Shown: positions 18,555 to 28,643, counted from the first letter of the stretch. The stretch: DNA of 64,000 nucleotides from Tectiglobus sp965223355 (GCA_965223355.1 CBDCWE010000003.1:3534001-3598000), one strand, 5' to 3'. A program made the numbers and translations. The notes: generated from the sequence alone by a model not told the origin.

Positions 18555-21044
18555 ATGCCGACACACCACACATATCCAGCAACCGGTCTGCCGATCGAAG
18601 ACGTCCTCGAGACGGTGTGTGAGGCACTTTCCAGGGCAACCGGTGCGGTGCTCGTTGCCCCACCCGGCGCCGGCAAGACCACCGTTGTGCCACTTGCCCT
18701 GCTGGGCCAAGAGTGGCTGCGCGCGCAACGCATCCTGGTGCTCGAACCGCGCCGCTTGGCGGCACGCGCGGCCGCACAGCGCATGTCGGAGCTGTTGGGT
18801 GAGGCGGTCGGCCAGACGGTCGGCGTGCGCGCCAGGCTCGACACCAAGGTTGGTCCTGAAACGCGGATCGAGGTCATCACCGAGGGCGTGTTTACCCGCA
18901 TGATCATCGATGACCCCGCACTCGAAGGTGTCGGCGCCGTGGTGTTCGATGAGTTTCACGAGCGCTCGCTTGACAGCGATCTCGGCCTGGCTTTGGCGCT
19001 TGATACCCAGGCCGGCCTGCGCGACGATCTGCGATTGCTTGCGATGTCGGCGACGATGGATGGCGCGGCGGTTGCCGAAATGCTTGGCGGCGGCGGGGTG
19101 ATCGAGAGCGACGGGCGCTCGTTTCCTGTTGAAACCATCTACCTGGGACGCGCGAACGGACCGCACCTCGAAACGGCGGTTGTCGGTGCCATCCTTCGCG
19201 CGCTCAGCGAACAAACAGGCTCGGTGCTGGCATTCCTGCCCGGCCAGCGCGAGGTTTTGCGCGTGCGCGATCTCCTTGAGTCGCGGTTGCCGTGCGGAAA
19301 TGTCCTGGTGGCACCGTTGTTCGGCGCCCTCGAGGCCAAGGCGCAGGACCGGGCGATCGAACCGGCGGCGGCGGGCTGGCGAAAGGTTGTCTTGGCGACC
19401 GCGATTGCCGAGACGTCGTTGACGATCGAAGGCGTGAGCGCGGTTGTCGATGCCGGTTTAGCCCGGGTGCCGAGATATGACGCCGGAGCCCGCATGACGC
19501 GGCTCGAAACGGTTCGTGCATCGCGTGCAAGCGTCGATCAAAGGCGCGGGCGCGCCGGCCGGCTCGGGCCGGGTGTGTGCTACCGGCTTTGGAGTGCGCC
19601 GGAAACGCAAGGCCTGCATCGCCACGACACGCCTGAGATCAAAGTCTGCGATCTCACCGCACTGGTGTTGGATTGCGCCGCCTGGGGTGAAACCCGGCCG
19701 CAGCGCCTGACATGGCTCGATCCACCGTCGCCCGGCAGCCTTGATGCGGCGCGGGAGGCGCTGTTGGATTTGCGTGCAATTTCCGCAGATGGCCGGTTGA
19801 CGGCACGCGGCCGTGCCTTGCGCCAGCTGCCGATGCCGCCGCACCTGGCCGCCATGGTTGTCGATGCGGTCGCCTGTGACCAGGGGCAGGATGCAGCGGC
19901 ACTTGCGGCGGTGTTGATCGAGCGCGGGTTGGGCGGATCGTCGGTCGATCTCGAGGAGCGGCTCCATCGATTTCGACGCGATAAGGGGCGACGGGCCGGT
20001 CAAATGCGGCAGTTGGCACGAAGTTGGGCGAAGACGGCCAGACAGCTGGCGCCCGATCGTAATCGCGGCGCCCGTCGGCGCTCGGTCGCGGGGCTTTTGG
20101 CACTGGCCTACCCGGACCGGATCGGACGCCGCCGCGGCCGGGACAATCGCTTTCTGCTGGCTGGCGGACGCGAGGCCCGCCTTGCCGGAGATGGCGCCCT
20201 CAGCCACGCACGCATGATCGTCGTCGGCGAACTGCAAGGTCGCGCCGCCGGCGGGCGCATTATTGCCGGCGCCGAACTGGCCGACGGCGAGGTCGAGGAT
20301 ATCGCGGCTGAGCGCATCGAAGTCGGCGACGAGCTCAAATTCGATGCCGCTGCCGCAGCGGTCAGAGCGGCGCGGATCAAACGGCTTGGTGCGATCGTGC
20401 TGTCGCGTGATGCGATCGAAGCACCGCGCGATCAAGCATCGGCACGCGAACTCGCCCGGGGCATCGTCGCTGAAACCGGTTTGGCGCGCCTGCCTTGGCG
20501 CAGCTCACACCTGCAGCTGATCGCACGGATTTCGTTCCTGCGTCGGTCGGGTGGCGCGCTCCCCGACGTTTCCCTGGACGCGATCGCTGCCGATTGGGAG
20601 GACCGGCTCGTGCCGTTCCTGATCGGCAAGATTGCGGTGTCCGAAATCGCCGCGTGCGATCTCACCCCAATCCTGGACGCGATCTTGAGCTGGCACCAAC
20701 GCCAACACATCGACGCGGCCGCACCAACGCATTTCCAAGCACCAACCGGCAATCGATTTGCGATTGACTATGCAGCCGACAATGCCCCGGTTGTTGCCGT
20801 CAGAGTTCAGGAACTGTTCGGCCTGCAGTCACATCCAACAGTCGCCGACGGGTCGCTGGCGCTAACGTTGGAACTGCTGTCGCCGGCCAACCGGCCAATC
20901 CAGGTGACGCGTGATCTACCCGGTTTTTGGGCCGGGTCCTGGCGTGACGTCAGGGCGCAGATGAAAGGGCGCTATCCGAAGCACGTTTGGCCCGATGACC
21001 CGGCCCAAGCCCAGCCCACCACGCGCGCGAAACCGCGACGATAA
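18555..21044 (+). CDS. hrpB: ATP-dependent RNA helicase HrpB
   Basis: An 829-residue DEAH-box helicase. Walker A is APPGAGKTT (about residue 37), motif II VVFDEFHER (about 130), motif III MSATMDG and motif VI QRRGRAGRLGPG. A ratchet/HA2-like region follows (LDPPSPGSLDAAREALLDL), then the long HrpB-specific C-terminal domain ending MKGRYPKHVWPDDP, a hallmark of HrpB. The RNA substrate is unknown. Start ATG 18555 lies 33 bp after the YiiX-like gene. Confidence 0.95.
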   Translation: MPTHHTYPATGLPIEDVLETVCEALSRATGAVLVAPPGAGKTTVVPLALLGQEWLRAQRILVLEPRRLAARAAAQRMSELLGEAVGQTVGVRARLDTKVGPETRIEVITEGVFTRMIIDDPALEGVGAVVFDEFHERSLDSDLGLALALDTQAGLRDDLRLLAMSATMDGAAVAEMLGGGGVIESDGRSFPVETIYLGRANGPHLETAVVGAILRALSEQTGSVLAFLPGQREVLRVRDLLESRLPCGNVLVAPLFGALEAKAQDRAIEPAAAGWRKVVLATAIAETSLTIEGVSAVVDAGLARVPRYDAGARMTRLETVRASRASVDQRRGRAGRLGPGVCYRLWSAPETQGLHRHDTPEIKVCDLTALVLDCAAWGETRPQRLTWLDPPSPGSLDAAREALLDLRAISADGRLTARGRALRQLPMPPHLAAMVVDAVACDQGQDAAALAAVLIERGLGGSSVDLEERLHRFRRDKGRRAGQMRQLARSWAKTARQLAPDRNRGARRRSVAGLLALAYPDRIGRRRGRDNRFLLAGGREARLAGDGALSHARMIVVGELQGRAAGGRIIAGAELADGEVEDIAAERIEVGDELKFDAAAAAVRAARIKRLGAIVLSRDAIEAPRDQASARELARGIVAETGLARLPWRSSHLQLIARISFLRRSGGALPDVSLDAIAADWEDRLVPFLIGKIAVSEIAACDLTPILDAILSWHQRQHIDAAAPTHFQAPTGNRFAIDYAADNAPVVAVRVQELFGLQSHPTVADGSLALTLELLSPANRPIQVTRDLPGFWAGSWRDVRAQMKGRYPKHVWPDDPAQAQPTTRAKPRR

Positions 21045-21121
21045 CGGCGCCGGCCGGCCAGCGTGTTCACCGGCCAGTGTGTTCACAAGTGTGTTCAAAT
21101 GTCAGCAAGTGTGTCGAAATG

Positions 21122-21637
21122 TCAGCCGCCGGTCGCCTCTTTGGCGATGCCATCGAGCAGCGTCTCAATCCGGCCGAGCGCCGTCTTCGAGTACTTCGAC
21201 GGACCGGCAATCGGCCGGCGATATCCGACGACGATCTTACCCGGTTCCGACTTCGCCTCGAAAACAAATATGACGTAGGGGCAAATGGCCAGATTGTAAG
21301 GGTTGGCGCTGACGGCCTGATGCGTGAGCTTGGCCGAGCAGAACTGGATGTACTTTGCATGCAGATAGGGCGACTTGCTGCCGGTTTCGGTGACGCTGCC
21401 GGCTGCGGCGCTGGTCCGCTCGAGCATTTTGTCGACGTGCCCGGTGTAGTCGATCACTAGGCCACGATTGACGATCGCGTCCTTGAGATCAGCGAGGACA
21501 TCCTCAAACGCAGCCTTGGTCGAGAAATGCTTCTTGCCGGCCGGCTGTGCCAGAGACGCACTGCAACTTGCCAATGCTGCAAGCAACAGCGCGGCAACGA
21601 AGGATAGCCGGGCGCGGATGGTGAACGGGTTCGGCAT
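21122..21637 (-). CDS. Secreted DUF302-domain protein
   Basis: A 171-residue protein starting MPNPFTIRARLSF. It has a Sec signal (FVAALLLAALASCSASLAQ, cleavage near residue 32) followed by a DUF302 fold (FEDVLADLKDAIVNRGLVIDYTGHVDKML ... ICPYVIFVFEA ... VVGYRRPI, read in parts). DUF302 proteins are small periplasmic proteins of unknown role that may bind metal or heme-like ligands. AGGAGACATCA precedes the start. It is convergent with hrpB. Confidence 0.75.
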   Translation of the reverse strand: MPNPFTIRARLSFVAALLLAALASCSASLAQPAGKKHFSTKAAFEDVLADLKDAIVNRGLVIDYTGHVDKMLERTSAAAGSVTETGSKSPYLHAKYIQFCSAKLTHQAVSANPYNLAICPYVIFVFEAKSEPGKIVVGYRRPIAGPSKYSKTALGRIETLLDGIAKEATGG

Positions 21638-22078
21638 TGATGTCTCCTCGCTGTGGTTGTCGTCCCGCCGGTCCAAGCCTGGCACCCAAGCCTGGCTTGT
21701 CGGTGTGTTTAGATGGCGACGCTGCGGCACAGCAAAGCCTGCGCCTGCCACCGGCGCCAAACAAGAGGTCGACGCAAACGCTGCCAAGCGCCGCTGCGCT
21801 GGTTTCGCAGAGCTGGCTTGTCAGCCATGTCTGATCCATGAGACGGCTCGCTTCCCGATCGCGACGGGAGACTTTAAGACATTGAATAGGCAGCGGTGAT
21901 GCGGACGACCTTGATCCTTGTCAATCACGGCAGCGGCCGCGACAGCGGCGCTCACCCGACTCACCGGCAGCTAAGTGAACTGCGTCCACAGCGGCTGCGT
22001 AACCAAGCCACACGGCGCTCTTGAGCCGGGCCCCAAGTTCCCCTTTGCGGCCTTAGTCGGCGGTGGTAAGGACGTGCC
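21638..22078. other. Intergenic region before lepA, no gene seen
   Basis: 441 bp between the divergent DUF302 gene and lepA. The reading frames here lack coding character. It contains the near-direct repeat CAAGCCTGGCACCCAAGCCTGG at about 21674-21695 (split: CAAGCCTGG twice). It must carry the promoters of both neighbours; lepA is not preceded here by lepB. Confidence 0.45.
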
Positions 22079-23878
22079 ATGACCGAACAATCGCATATCC
22101 GCAACTTTTCGATAATCGCGCACATCGATCACGGCAAATCGACGCTGGCGGACCGCTTGATCCAGTTTTGCGGCAACGTCGCGGATCGCGAGATGAAGGA
22201 GCAGTTGCTCGACAACATGGATATCGAGCGCGAGCGCGGCATCACCATCAAGGCCCAAACCGTGCGGCTTGACTATCAGCACACGGACGGTAAGGCCTAT
22301 CAGCTCAACCTGATGGACACGCCGGGTCACGTCGACTTTGCCTATGAGGTCTCGCGCTCCCTGGCGGCCTGCGAGGGTGCCTTGCTGGTGGTCGATGCCA
22401 GCCAGGGTGTCGAAGCCCAGACCCTGGCCAACGTCTACCAGGCGCTGGAGCACAACCACGAAATCATCCCGGTGCTCAACAAGGTCGACCTGCCGGCTGC
22501 GGACGAGGACCGCGTCAAACAGCAGATCGAAGACGTCATCGGACTGGACGCCTCCGATGCGGTTTCGGTATCCGCCAAAACCGGCCGCAATGTCGAAGCG
22601 GTGCTCAAAGCCATTGTTGAGCGTCTGCCGGCGCCCCGCGGCGATCGCAACAAACCGTTGAAGGCGATGCTGGTCGACAGCTGGTATGATGCCTATCTCG
22701 GCGTCGTCGTTCTGGTACGTGTAATGGAGGGCGTGCTCGCGAAGGGCCAGAAGATCAAACTGATGCAGACCGGCACAACGCATCAGGTCGAACGCGTCGG
22801 CATTTTCCGGCCAAAGCAGGAAATGCTGCCGCAACTGGGCCCGGGTGAGGTTGGCTTCTTCACCGCCGCCATCAAGGAAGTGGCCGACACCCGGGTCGGC
22901 GACACCGTCACGGACGAGCGCAATCCGACGTCGGAACCGCTCGCAGGCTTCAAGCCGGCGCAGCCGGTGGTGTTCTGCGGCCTGTTTCCGGTCGATGCCG
23001 CCGACTTTGAGGATCTGCGCACCGCCATGGCCAAATTGCGGCTTAACGATGCGAGTTTTTCCTTCGAAATGGAGACTTCGGCGGCGCTCGGCTTCGGCTT
23101 TCGCTGCGGCTTCCTCGGACTGTTGCACCTTGAGATCATCACCGAGCGCCTCGACCGCGAGTTCAATCTCGATCTGATCGCCACGGCGCCGAGCGTCGTC
23201 TACCATCTCTATCTCAACGATGGTGCAATGCGCGACATGCACAACCCGGCCGATATGCCCGATGTAACGCTGATCGATCGTCTCGAGGAGCCGTGGATCG
23301 AGGCCACCATCATGGTCCCCGACGACTATCTCGGCGGTGTGCTGAAACTCTGTCAGGACCGCCGCGGACGCCAGAAGAACCTGACCTATGCCGGCTCGCG
23401 CGCGATGCTGATCTATGAACTGCCGCTCAACGAGGTGGTGTTCGACTTCTACGACCGCCTGAAGTCGATCTCGCGCGGCTATGCCTCATTCGACTATCAG
23501 ATGATCGGCTACGAGCCAGAAGACCTGGTCAAGATGTCGGTGCTGGTCAACGCCGAACCGGTCGATGCGCTGTCGATGATCGTGCATCGCAGCCGCGCCG
23601 AAGCCCGTGGCCGGGTGCTGTGCGAAAAGCTCAAGGAACTAATCCCGCAACACCTGTTCAAGATCCCGATTCAGGCGGCGATCGGCGGGCGCATTATCGC
23701 GCGTGAGACGATCTCGGCCTTGCGCAAGGATGTGTTGGCCAAATGCTATGGCGGCGATATTTCGCGCAAGCGCAAACTGCTCGACAAACAGAAGGCCGGC
23801 AAGAAAAAGATGCGCCAGTTCGGCAAAGTCGAAATCCCCCAGGAAGCCTTCATCCAGGCCCTCAAAATGGGCGAGTGA
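22079..23878 (+). CDS. lepA: Elongation factor 4 (back-translocase LepA)
   Basis: A 599-residue translational GTPase: G1 AHIDHGKSTL (about residue 13), G2 RERGITIKAQTV, G3 DTPGHVDF, G4 NKVDLP and G5 SAKTG. Domains II, III and V follow, with the LepA C-terminal domain ending RKRKLLDKQKAGKKKMRQFG. It binds ribosomes and remodels or back-translocates stalled ones under ionic stress. Full length. ATG 22079 follows GGTAAGGACGTGCC. Confidence 0.98.
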   Translation: MTEQSHIRNFSIIAHIDHGKSTLADRLIQFCGNVADREMKEQLLDNMDIERERGITIKAQTVRLDYQHTDGKAYQLNLMDTPGHVDFAYEVSRSLAACEGALLVVDASQGVEAQTLANVYQALEHNHEIIPVLNKVDLPAADEDRVKQQIEDVIGLDASDAVSVSAKTGRNVEAVLKAIVERLPAPRGDRNKPLKAMLVDSWYDAYLGVVVLVRVMEGVLAKGQKIKLMQTGTTHQVERVGIFRPKQEMLPQLGPGEVGFFTAAIKEVADTRVGDTVTDERNPTSEPLAGFKPAQPVVFCGLFPVDAADFEDLRTAMAKLRLNDASFSFEMETSAALGFGFRCGFLGLLHLEIITERLDREFNLDLIATAPSVVYHLYLNDGAMRDMHNPADMPDVTLIDRLEEPWIEATIMVPDDYLGGVLKLCQDRRGRQKNLTYAGSRAMLIYELPLNEVVFDFYDRLKSISRGYASFDYQMIGYEPEDLVKMSVLVNAEPVDALSMIVHRSRAEARGRVLCEKLKELIPQHLFKIPIQAAIGGRIIARETISALRKDVLAKCYGGDISRKRKLLDKQKAGKKKMRQFGKVEIPQEAFIQALKMGE

Positions 23879-24047
23879 GGGTCCCTTGGCGGGGCACGCG
23901 CCTTGCCGGCGCTCAAAAAAACGCCGGTGAAATGCCTCAATTCTTAAGCTGGGGCGGTATATGGCTGGGGCGGTATCATGCGTGGTTTGGAGGGTAGTGC
24001 GGCGGGGCAGCGGCCGGCCGGGTCGGCGCGTTTGCGGTGGACATGGT
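23879..24047. terminator. Region downstream of lepA with a weak terminator-like stem
   Basis: 169 bp between the convergent ends of lepA and the secreted protein. GGCGCTCAAAAAAACGCCGG (about 23909-23928) has small GGCG / CGCC arms around an A-run and could act as a weak terminator in the leftward direction. Otherwise nothing is seen. Confidence 0.35.
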
Positions 24048-24569
24048 CTAACCGCGGGCCAGGGAAATACGCATTGATTGCAACCGGCCGTCGTGCGGCG
24101 TCACCTGGATCGTCTGCCGGGTGCCGATGATCATGATGTTGAGCCTGGCGTTGAAGAACGTACTCGTGAGCGCGGCCTTGATCTGATTGCCGTGCCGGCG
24201 TCCTTCGAGGGTGCCTGACATCGAATAGATCCGGTCATTCCAGAAGCCCGAGATCTTGCCACCACGATCGACAATCTTGGTTTTGATCTCGAGGCGCATG
24301 GAGGTGTTCTTGCACCAGATGTTCTGGACCAGGTTCTTGTGCCTGCGGATGCGATAGGTAATGCGGCAGTTGAGCTTTTCCGACGTGCCATCGCGAAACG
24401 CCATATTGCCGATGCCAACCCAACGGCCGGGGAGATCTTTCAACTTGAGGGGGGTGACGAGGACCGGTTTCGGAATAACCTGGGCGACAACGCCGGACAA
24501 CGCGTAGCAAGACATCGCGCCGGCCATCACGGCGCTACTGGCGATCCTTGCTCGCATCGCAATCCGCAT
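24048..24569 (-). CDS. Secreted protein of unknown function
   Basis: A 173-residue protein beginning MRIAMRARIASSAVM, with a signal peptide (ASSAVMAGAMSCYALSGVVAQ). The mature part (LKDLPGRWVGIGNMAFRDG ... CRITYRIRR ... IWCKNTSMRLEIKTK ... RIYSMSGTLEGRR, read in parts) is beta-rich with repeated G.W.G/SGT strands, as in small lipocalin-like or DUF-type periplasmic proteins. Two cysteines may form a disulfide. ATG 24569 follows GGGAGAATTTCCGA. No specific family is recognised. Confidence 0.65.
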   Translation of the reverse strand: MRIAMRARIASSAVMAGAMSCYALSGVVAQVIPKPVLVTPLKLKDLPGRWVGIGNMAFRDGTSEKLNCRITYRIRRHKNLVQNIWCKNTSMRLEIKTKIVDRGGKISGFWNDRIYSMSGTLEGRRHGNQIKAALTSTFFNARLNIMIIGTRQTIQVTPHDGRLQSMRISLARG

Positions 24570-24924
24570 TCGGAAATTCTCCCTAAAGCCACCTCGGGAC
24601 AGTGGTCGGCTCAACTTCTTGCAGACGGTGCAGCCGGATAAAAATTAACTTGATTGCGTCTGCAATGGTGCCGGTGGTCACGCACAACTTATCGGCCGGA
24701 AAAGTGCCGATTGTTCGGCAGCTTCGCGTCGATCCGTTGGCGAGACCATCGGGCCTCAAGTTGGAGCCGCCGGTGCGCCTCCAACTTGAGGCACAAAAAT
24801 GAGCGCCACGTCAGGCTAGAGCAACTTTGTGCCTTGATCCGGGATCGTTCCAACTCCGCATAAAGACAGGTCGCCCCAGACGCATTATTGGCGAAAGGTG
24901 GTAAACAGAGACCTACCAGGCCGT
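24570..24924. repeat. Degenerate CTAG repeat within a 355-bp intergenic region
   Basis: At about 24754-24877 both hairpins can be recognised in decayed form. Hairpin A is CCTCAAGTTGGAG / CTCCAACTTGAGG, with compensatory base changes. The linker is TGAGCGCCACGTCAGG. Hairpin B reads GGCTAGAGCAACTTTGTGCC with a weak right arm. CTAG is now internal. An old copy of the family; the rest of the region holds no gene. Confidence 0.6.
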
Positions 24925-27036
24925 TCATCCTGAGATTTTCGAGAAATCGGCCACGGTCAGCGTCGCAGCGCGGATTTCGGCCAGAAGTTTGAGGCGATTG
25001 GCGCGGACGGCCGGCTCATCGTCGTTGACTTTGACGCATTCGAAGAACCGATCGACGGGTCGGCGCAGTTCTGCCAGAGCCCGCATCGCGCCCTCGAAGT
25101 TTTCGACATTGATGGCGGCTTGCGTATCAAACTTGACCTTGGCAATGGCCGCTTCAAGACCGCGTTCGGCCGGTTCTTTCAATAATTTGCCGTTCGGGGC
25201 GCCGTCGTAGGTGGTGTTGTCGCGCCGTTCCTCGATGGTCAGGATGTTGGCGGCGCGTTTGGTGCCGGCGAGGAGGTTTTCACCGTCCTCGGTCTCGAGG
25301 AAATCGCTCAGGGCCTCGACCCGTTTGACAACCAGAGCGATGTCGTCCTGGCCGTCCAGTGCGAACACTGCATCGATCAGGTCGTGCCGCACGCCTTCGT
25401 CGCGAAGATGCGCTTTCAGGCGATCGGCGAAAAACGCCAATAGGTCGAGGACCTGCTCGAAATGGGCTGCGCCATCGACCAGGCGGGTCGGCGGCGGCGC
25501 CGAACTGAGCGCGGCCAGAGCGGTGGTGTTGCCATGTTTCTGCAGAACCGACAGCAAGCCGAGTCGCAGGTCGTTTTCGAGCGCGATCCGGATCACACCC
25601 AAGGCGGCACGGCGCAGCTGGTAGGGATCGCCGGAGCCGGTTGGTTTTTCCCCGATCGCCCAGAAGCCGACCAGCGTGTCCAGCTTGTCGGCCAGCGCCA
25701 CGGCAATTGAGGTCGGTTCGGTGGGGACAGTGTCGCCTTGGCCTTTGGGCTTGTAGTGGTCTTCGATCGCCCGCGCGATGGTTGCCTTGGTGCCGGCCCG
25801 TTCGGCATAATGGCGCCCCATGAGCCCCTGCAACTCGGGAAACTCGCCAACCATTTCCGACATCAGGTCGGCCTTGCACAGTTGTGCGGCGCGGCGGGCG
25901 TCCTCGGCGGCCGCATCGACAGCTGGCGCCAGCACGGCGGACAGCTCCGCAATGCGTTCAACCCGTTCCCGTTGTGTTCCAAGTTGGTCGTGGAACGTGA
26001 CGTTTGCCAGCCCACTTGCCATTTCATCGAGCGGGTGCTTCAAGTCCTGCTCCCAGAAAAACTTGGCATCGGACAACCGAGCGCGGATCACCTTCTCATT
26101 GCCGGCGACGATCTCGCTGCCGCCATCCGCGGCAACCAGGTTGGTGACGGCGAGAAAGTGGTTGGCCAGGCGACCGGTCTTGGGATCGCGAAGCGAGAAG
26201 CATTTTTGGTGGGCGCGCATCGACGAGATCAAACACTCGGCGGGAACGTCGAGAAACGCCTTGTCGAATGATCCCATGAGCACGGTGGGCCACTCGGTGA
26301 GACCGGCATTTTCCCACGTTAAGGCATCGTCTGCGACCAGTTCGAGGCCGGCCTCTCGTGCCAATTCCTCGGCTTGCTCGGCAATGGCGGCGGCCCGCTC
26401 TGAGGCTGGCAGGAGAACCTTGTTTGCCTTGAGTTTGCGGCCGTAGTCCTCAAACGAGCCAACCTCAAACGGATCTTGTCCGTGAAATCGGTGGCCGCGG
26501 GTTTCGCTGCCCGATGCCACACCGCCAACCGCAAACGGCACGACCTTGCCGCCCAACAGGCAAACAATGCCGTGCAGTGGGCGCACCCACGTGAACGGTG
26601 CCGATCCCCAACGCATCGACTTCGGCCAGGGAAACTTGTTCAAGACATCCGGCACGACTTCGGCGATGATTTCGGCTGCAGTCCGTCCCGGCCTTTCAAT
26701 GCGCGCAACGTAGTAGTCGCCCTTCTTGTGATCGCCGACGATGTCGGCCTGGTCGATGCTTTGAAGGCCTGCACCTCTGAGAAACCCGGCAATGGCTTTG
26801 TCCGGTGCGCCGACGCGTGGTCCCTTGCGCTCATCGCAGACGGCCGCAGACATGTCGGCAACCTCGTCGATCACAAGGACCAGCCGGCGCGGCGTGACAT
26901 AGGCCGTGGCCTTGCCGACATCCAATCCGGCCGCCTTGAGCCCGTCGTAAACCAGGCGTTTGAGATCATCCGCGGCCCGCTGCTGCATGCGCGCGGGGAT
27001 TTCTTCGGACAACAATTCAAGCAGAAATTCGGACAT
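24925..27036 (-). CDS. glyS: Glycyl-tRNA synthetase beta subunit
   Basis: A 703-residue protein: MSEFLLELLSEEIPARMQ is the signature N-terminus. The HD-like and body domains follow, with YVTPRRLVLVIDEV, FPWPKSMRWG and FTWVRPLHGIVCLLGG. The C-terminal DALR-type anticodon-binding region ends DRFFECVKVNDDEPAVRANRL. With GlyQ it makes the alpha2-beta2 enzyme that charges tRNA-Gly. It is in a leftward unit after glyQ and a small membrane-protein gene. Confidence 0.97.
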   Translation of the reverse strand: MSEFLLELLSEEIPARMQQRAADDLKRLVYDGLKAAGLDVGKATAYVTPRRLVLVIDEVADMSAAVCDERKGPRVGAPDKAIAGFLRGAGLQSIDQADIVGDHKKGDYYVARIERPGRTAAEIIAEVVPDVLNKFPWPKSMRWGSAPFTWVRPLHGIVCLLGGKVVPFAVGGVASGSETRGHRFHGQDPFEVGSFEDYGRKLKANKVLLPASERAAAIAEQAEELAREAGLELVADDALTWENAGLTEWPTVLMGSFDKAFLDVPAECLISSMRAHQKCFSLRDPKTGRLANHFLAVTNLVAADGGSEIVAGNEKVIRARLSDAKFFWEQDLKHPLDEMASGLANVTFHDQLGTQRERVERIAELSAVLAPAVDAAAEDARRAAQLCKADLMSEMVGEFPELQGLMGRHYAERAGTKATIARAIEDHYKPKGQGDTVPTEPTSIAVALADKLDTLVGFWAIGEKPTGSGDPYQLRRAALGVIRIALENDLRLGLLSVLQKHGNTTALAALSSAPPPTRLVDGAAHFEQVLDLLAFFADRLKAHLRDEGVRHDLIDAVFALDGQDDIALVVKRVEALSDFLETEDGENLLAGTKRAANILTIEERRDNTTYDGAPNGKLLKEPAERGLEAAIAKVKFDTQAAINVENFEGAMRALAELRRPVDRFFECVKVNDDEPAVRANRLKLLAEIRAATLTVADFSKISG

Positions 27037-27088
27037 AAGGTGTCTCGTTACATGGGTTGTGAAATAGTGGCCTATGCCGGTTGCGCGA

Positions 27089-27289
27089 TCAGATCAGCTT
27101 ACCGTAGAGCGCCTGCGCAAGGATGCTCGGTGCAGTGGTTGTCGCAAGATAGCCGAGACCGACGGCCGTCAAGGCGAGGGCAAACAGCCGGATTGGACGT
27201 GGTTGCTTGCGCAGCGCGACGGCTATAACGAGCACGGCAATGAACGCCATCGTGGCGAGGCCGAGGATCTGGGGGCTGATCGGGTTCAT
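27089..27289 (-). CDS. Small two-helix membrane protein between glyQ and glyS
   Basis: A 66-residue protein, MNPISPQILGLATMAF..., with two membrane segments (LGLATMAFIAVLVIAVAL and LFALALTAVGLGYLATTT) linked by the basic loop RKQPRPIR. Its ATG (27289) overlaps the glyQ stop by four bases (ATGA), so it is translationally coupled. glyS starts about 50 bp downstream. Function unknown; its position inside the synthetase operon suggests a housekeeping or stress-related accessory role, which is inference. Confidence 0.7.
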   Translation of the reverse strand: MNPISPQILGLATMAFIAVLVIAVALRKQPRPIRLFALALTAVGLGYLATTTAPSILAQALYGKLI

Positions 27290-28254
27290 GCTGCCGCCCC
27301 GCCCGCCGCGGTCTGCAACCACGCCCCGCAACAGGCCTTTGCCAGTTCGCGGACCCTGAGAATGTAGCTTTGACGTTCGGTTACCGAAATGACGCCGCGC
27401 GCGTCCAGCAGATTGAAGATATGGCTGGCCTTGATGCACTGATCGTAGGCCGGCAGCGCCATTTTGTGGTGCTTGTCATCGTCGGTCTCGAGGGCAGCGC
27501 CGTTCTCAAGGATGGAACGGCACTCGGCTTCGGCATCCTTGAAATGGCGGAACAGCAGTTCGGTGTCGGCATGCTCGAAGTTGTACCGGGAATACTCCTG
27601 CTCGGCCTGCAAGAAGACATCGCCATAGGTGAGCTTGCGGTGGTCGGTGCGGCCGTTGAAGTTGAGGTCATAGACGCGGTCGACGCCTTGAACGTACATG
27701 GCGAGGCGTTCGAGCCCGTAGGTGATTTCACCACTGACGGGCCGGCAATCGAAGCCGCCGACCTGCTGGAAATAGGTGAACTGGGTAACCTCCATGCCGT
27801 TGCACCAGACTTCCCAGCCAAGCCCCCAGGCGCCCAGCGTCGGGCTTTCCCAGTCATCCTCGACAAAACGGATATCGTTGATGCAGGTGTCAATGCCAAT
27901 CGCATCGAGGCTCGCCAGATAGAGGTCCAGGATGTCCGGCGGCGACGGCTTCATAATGACCTGGAACTGATAATAGTGCTGCAAGCGGTTGGGATTGTCG
28001 CCGTAGCGGCCGTCTTTGGGGCGCCGCGAAGGCTGCACATAGGCCGCATTCCAGGGCTTGGGCCCAAGTGAGCGCAGCGTCGTTGCCGGGTGGAAGGTGC
28101 CGGCGCCGACCTCCATGTCATAGGGCTGGAGAACGGCGCAGCCCTGTGTCGCCCAGAACTGCTGCAAGACCAGGATGAGATCCTGGAAAGACGCTTTCGG
28201 GCGCAAGCCGTCCGGGCGCACCTCGTTGTTGCCTTTGCTGGCTGATTTTGCCAT
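27286..28254 (-). CDS. glyQ: Glycyl-tRNA synthetase alpha subunit
   Basis: A 322-residue class IIc synthetase subunit with the hallmark SFQDLILVLQQFWATQGC, MEVGAGTFHPATTLRSLGP and YVQPSRRPKDGRYG near the N-terminus, then WEVWCNGMEVTQFTYFQQ and YGLERLAMYVQGV. Start ATG 28254 (MAKSASKGNNE) was chosen over the upstream frame opening at 28287. It is first gene of glyQ, small membrane protein, glyS. Confidence 0.97.
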   Translation of the reverse strand: MAKSASKGNNEVRPDGLRPKASFQDLILVLQQFWATQGCAVLQPYDMEVGAGTFHPATTLRSLGPKPWNAAYVQPSRRPKDGRYGDNPNRLQHYYQFQVIMKPSPPDILDLYLASLDAIGIDTCINDIRFVEDDWESPTLGAWGLGWEVWCNGMEVTQFTYFQQVGGFDCRPVSGEITYGLERLAMYVQGVDRVYDLNFNGRTDHRKLTYGDVFLQAEQEYSRYNFEHADTELLFRHFKDAEAECRSILENGAALETDDDKHHKMALPAYDQCIKASHIFNLLDARGVISVTERQSYILRVRELAKACCGAWLQTAAGGAAA

Positions 28255-28334
28255 GTCGCACCGCCAATTCACTCGATTGCGGCGCAATATAGCGGCTCAC
28301 AGAATTCTGTCAGCCGCGACATGAAACCTGTGTG

Positions 28335-28470
28335 CTAGAGCAACCTGCCTTTATTCGGAATCGGAACGATCCCGGATAAAGGCAGAAAGTTGCTCGCCTC
28401 TTAAGTGGCGATCTTTGTGCTTTAAGTTGGAACCGCTATTGCGGTTCCAACTTAAAGCACAAAGATCTAG
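28335..28470. repeat. CTAG repeat, full-length copy
   Basis: 136 bp, CTAG to CTAG, in the orientation hairpin B, linker, hairpin A. Linker has CTCTTAAGTGGCG and lacks three bases (ATC) compared with others. The right CTAG (28467-28470) is shared with the next repeat family. Confidence 0.92.
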
Positions 28471-28595
28471 TGGTCTGGATCAGACGCTTGAGTCCCGGGT
28501 GGAACTCGTCAAGCGTCTGTTACTCCAAAACACAAACAAAAGGTTAGCCTAGTTTTCCGGCGCAGACGGATCGCCAGCATCCGTCGGATTAGGAA
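28467..28595. repeat. Third repeat family (about 125 bp), copy 1
   Basis: Begins CTAGTGGTCTGGATCAGACG, then a palindrome (AGACGCTTGA ... TCAAGCGTCT), then TTACTCCAAAACACAA, GGTTAGCCTAGTTTTCCGG and a small stem CAGACGGAT...ATCCGTCGG. A nearly identical copy lies inverted at 31280-31403. The TAGTGGTC tip matches the IS630-like MITEs. Confidence 0.85.
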
Positions 28596-28643
28596 CACTA
28601 GGTCCCGCAACCCGGACAACATCCTCGTCTACCGTGGCGCCGC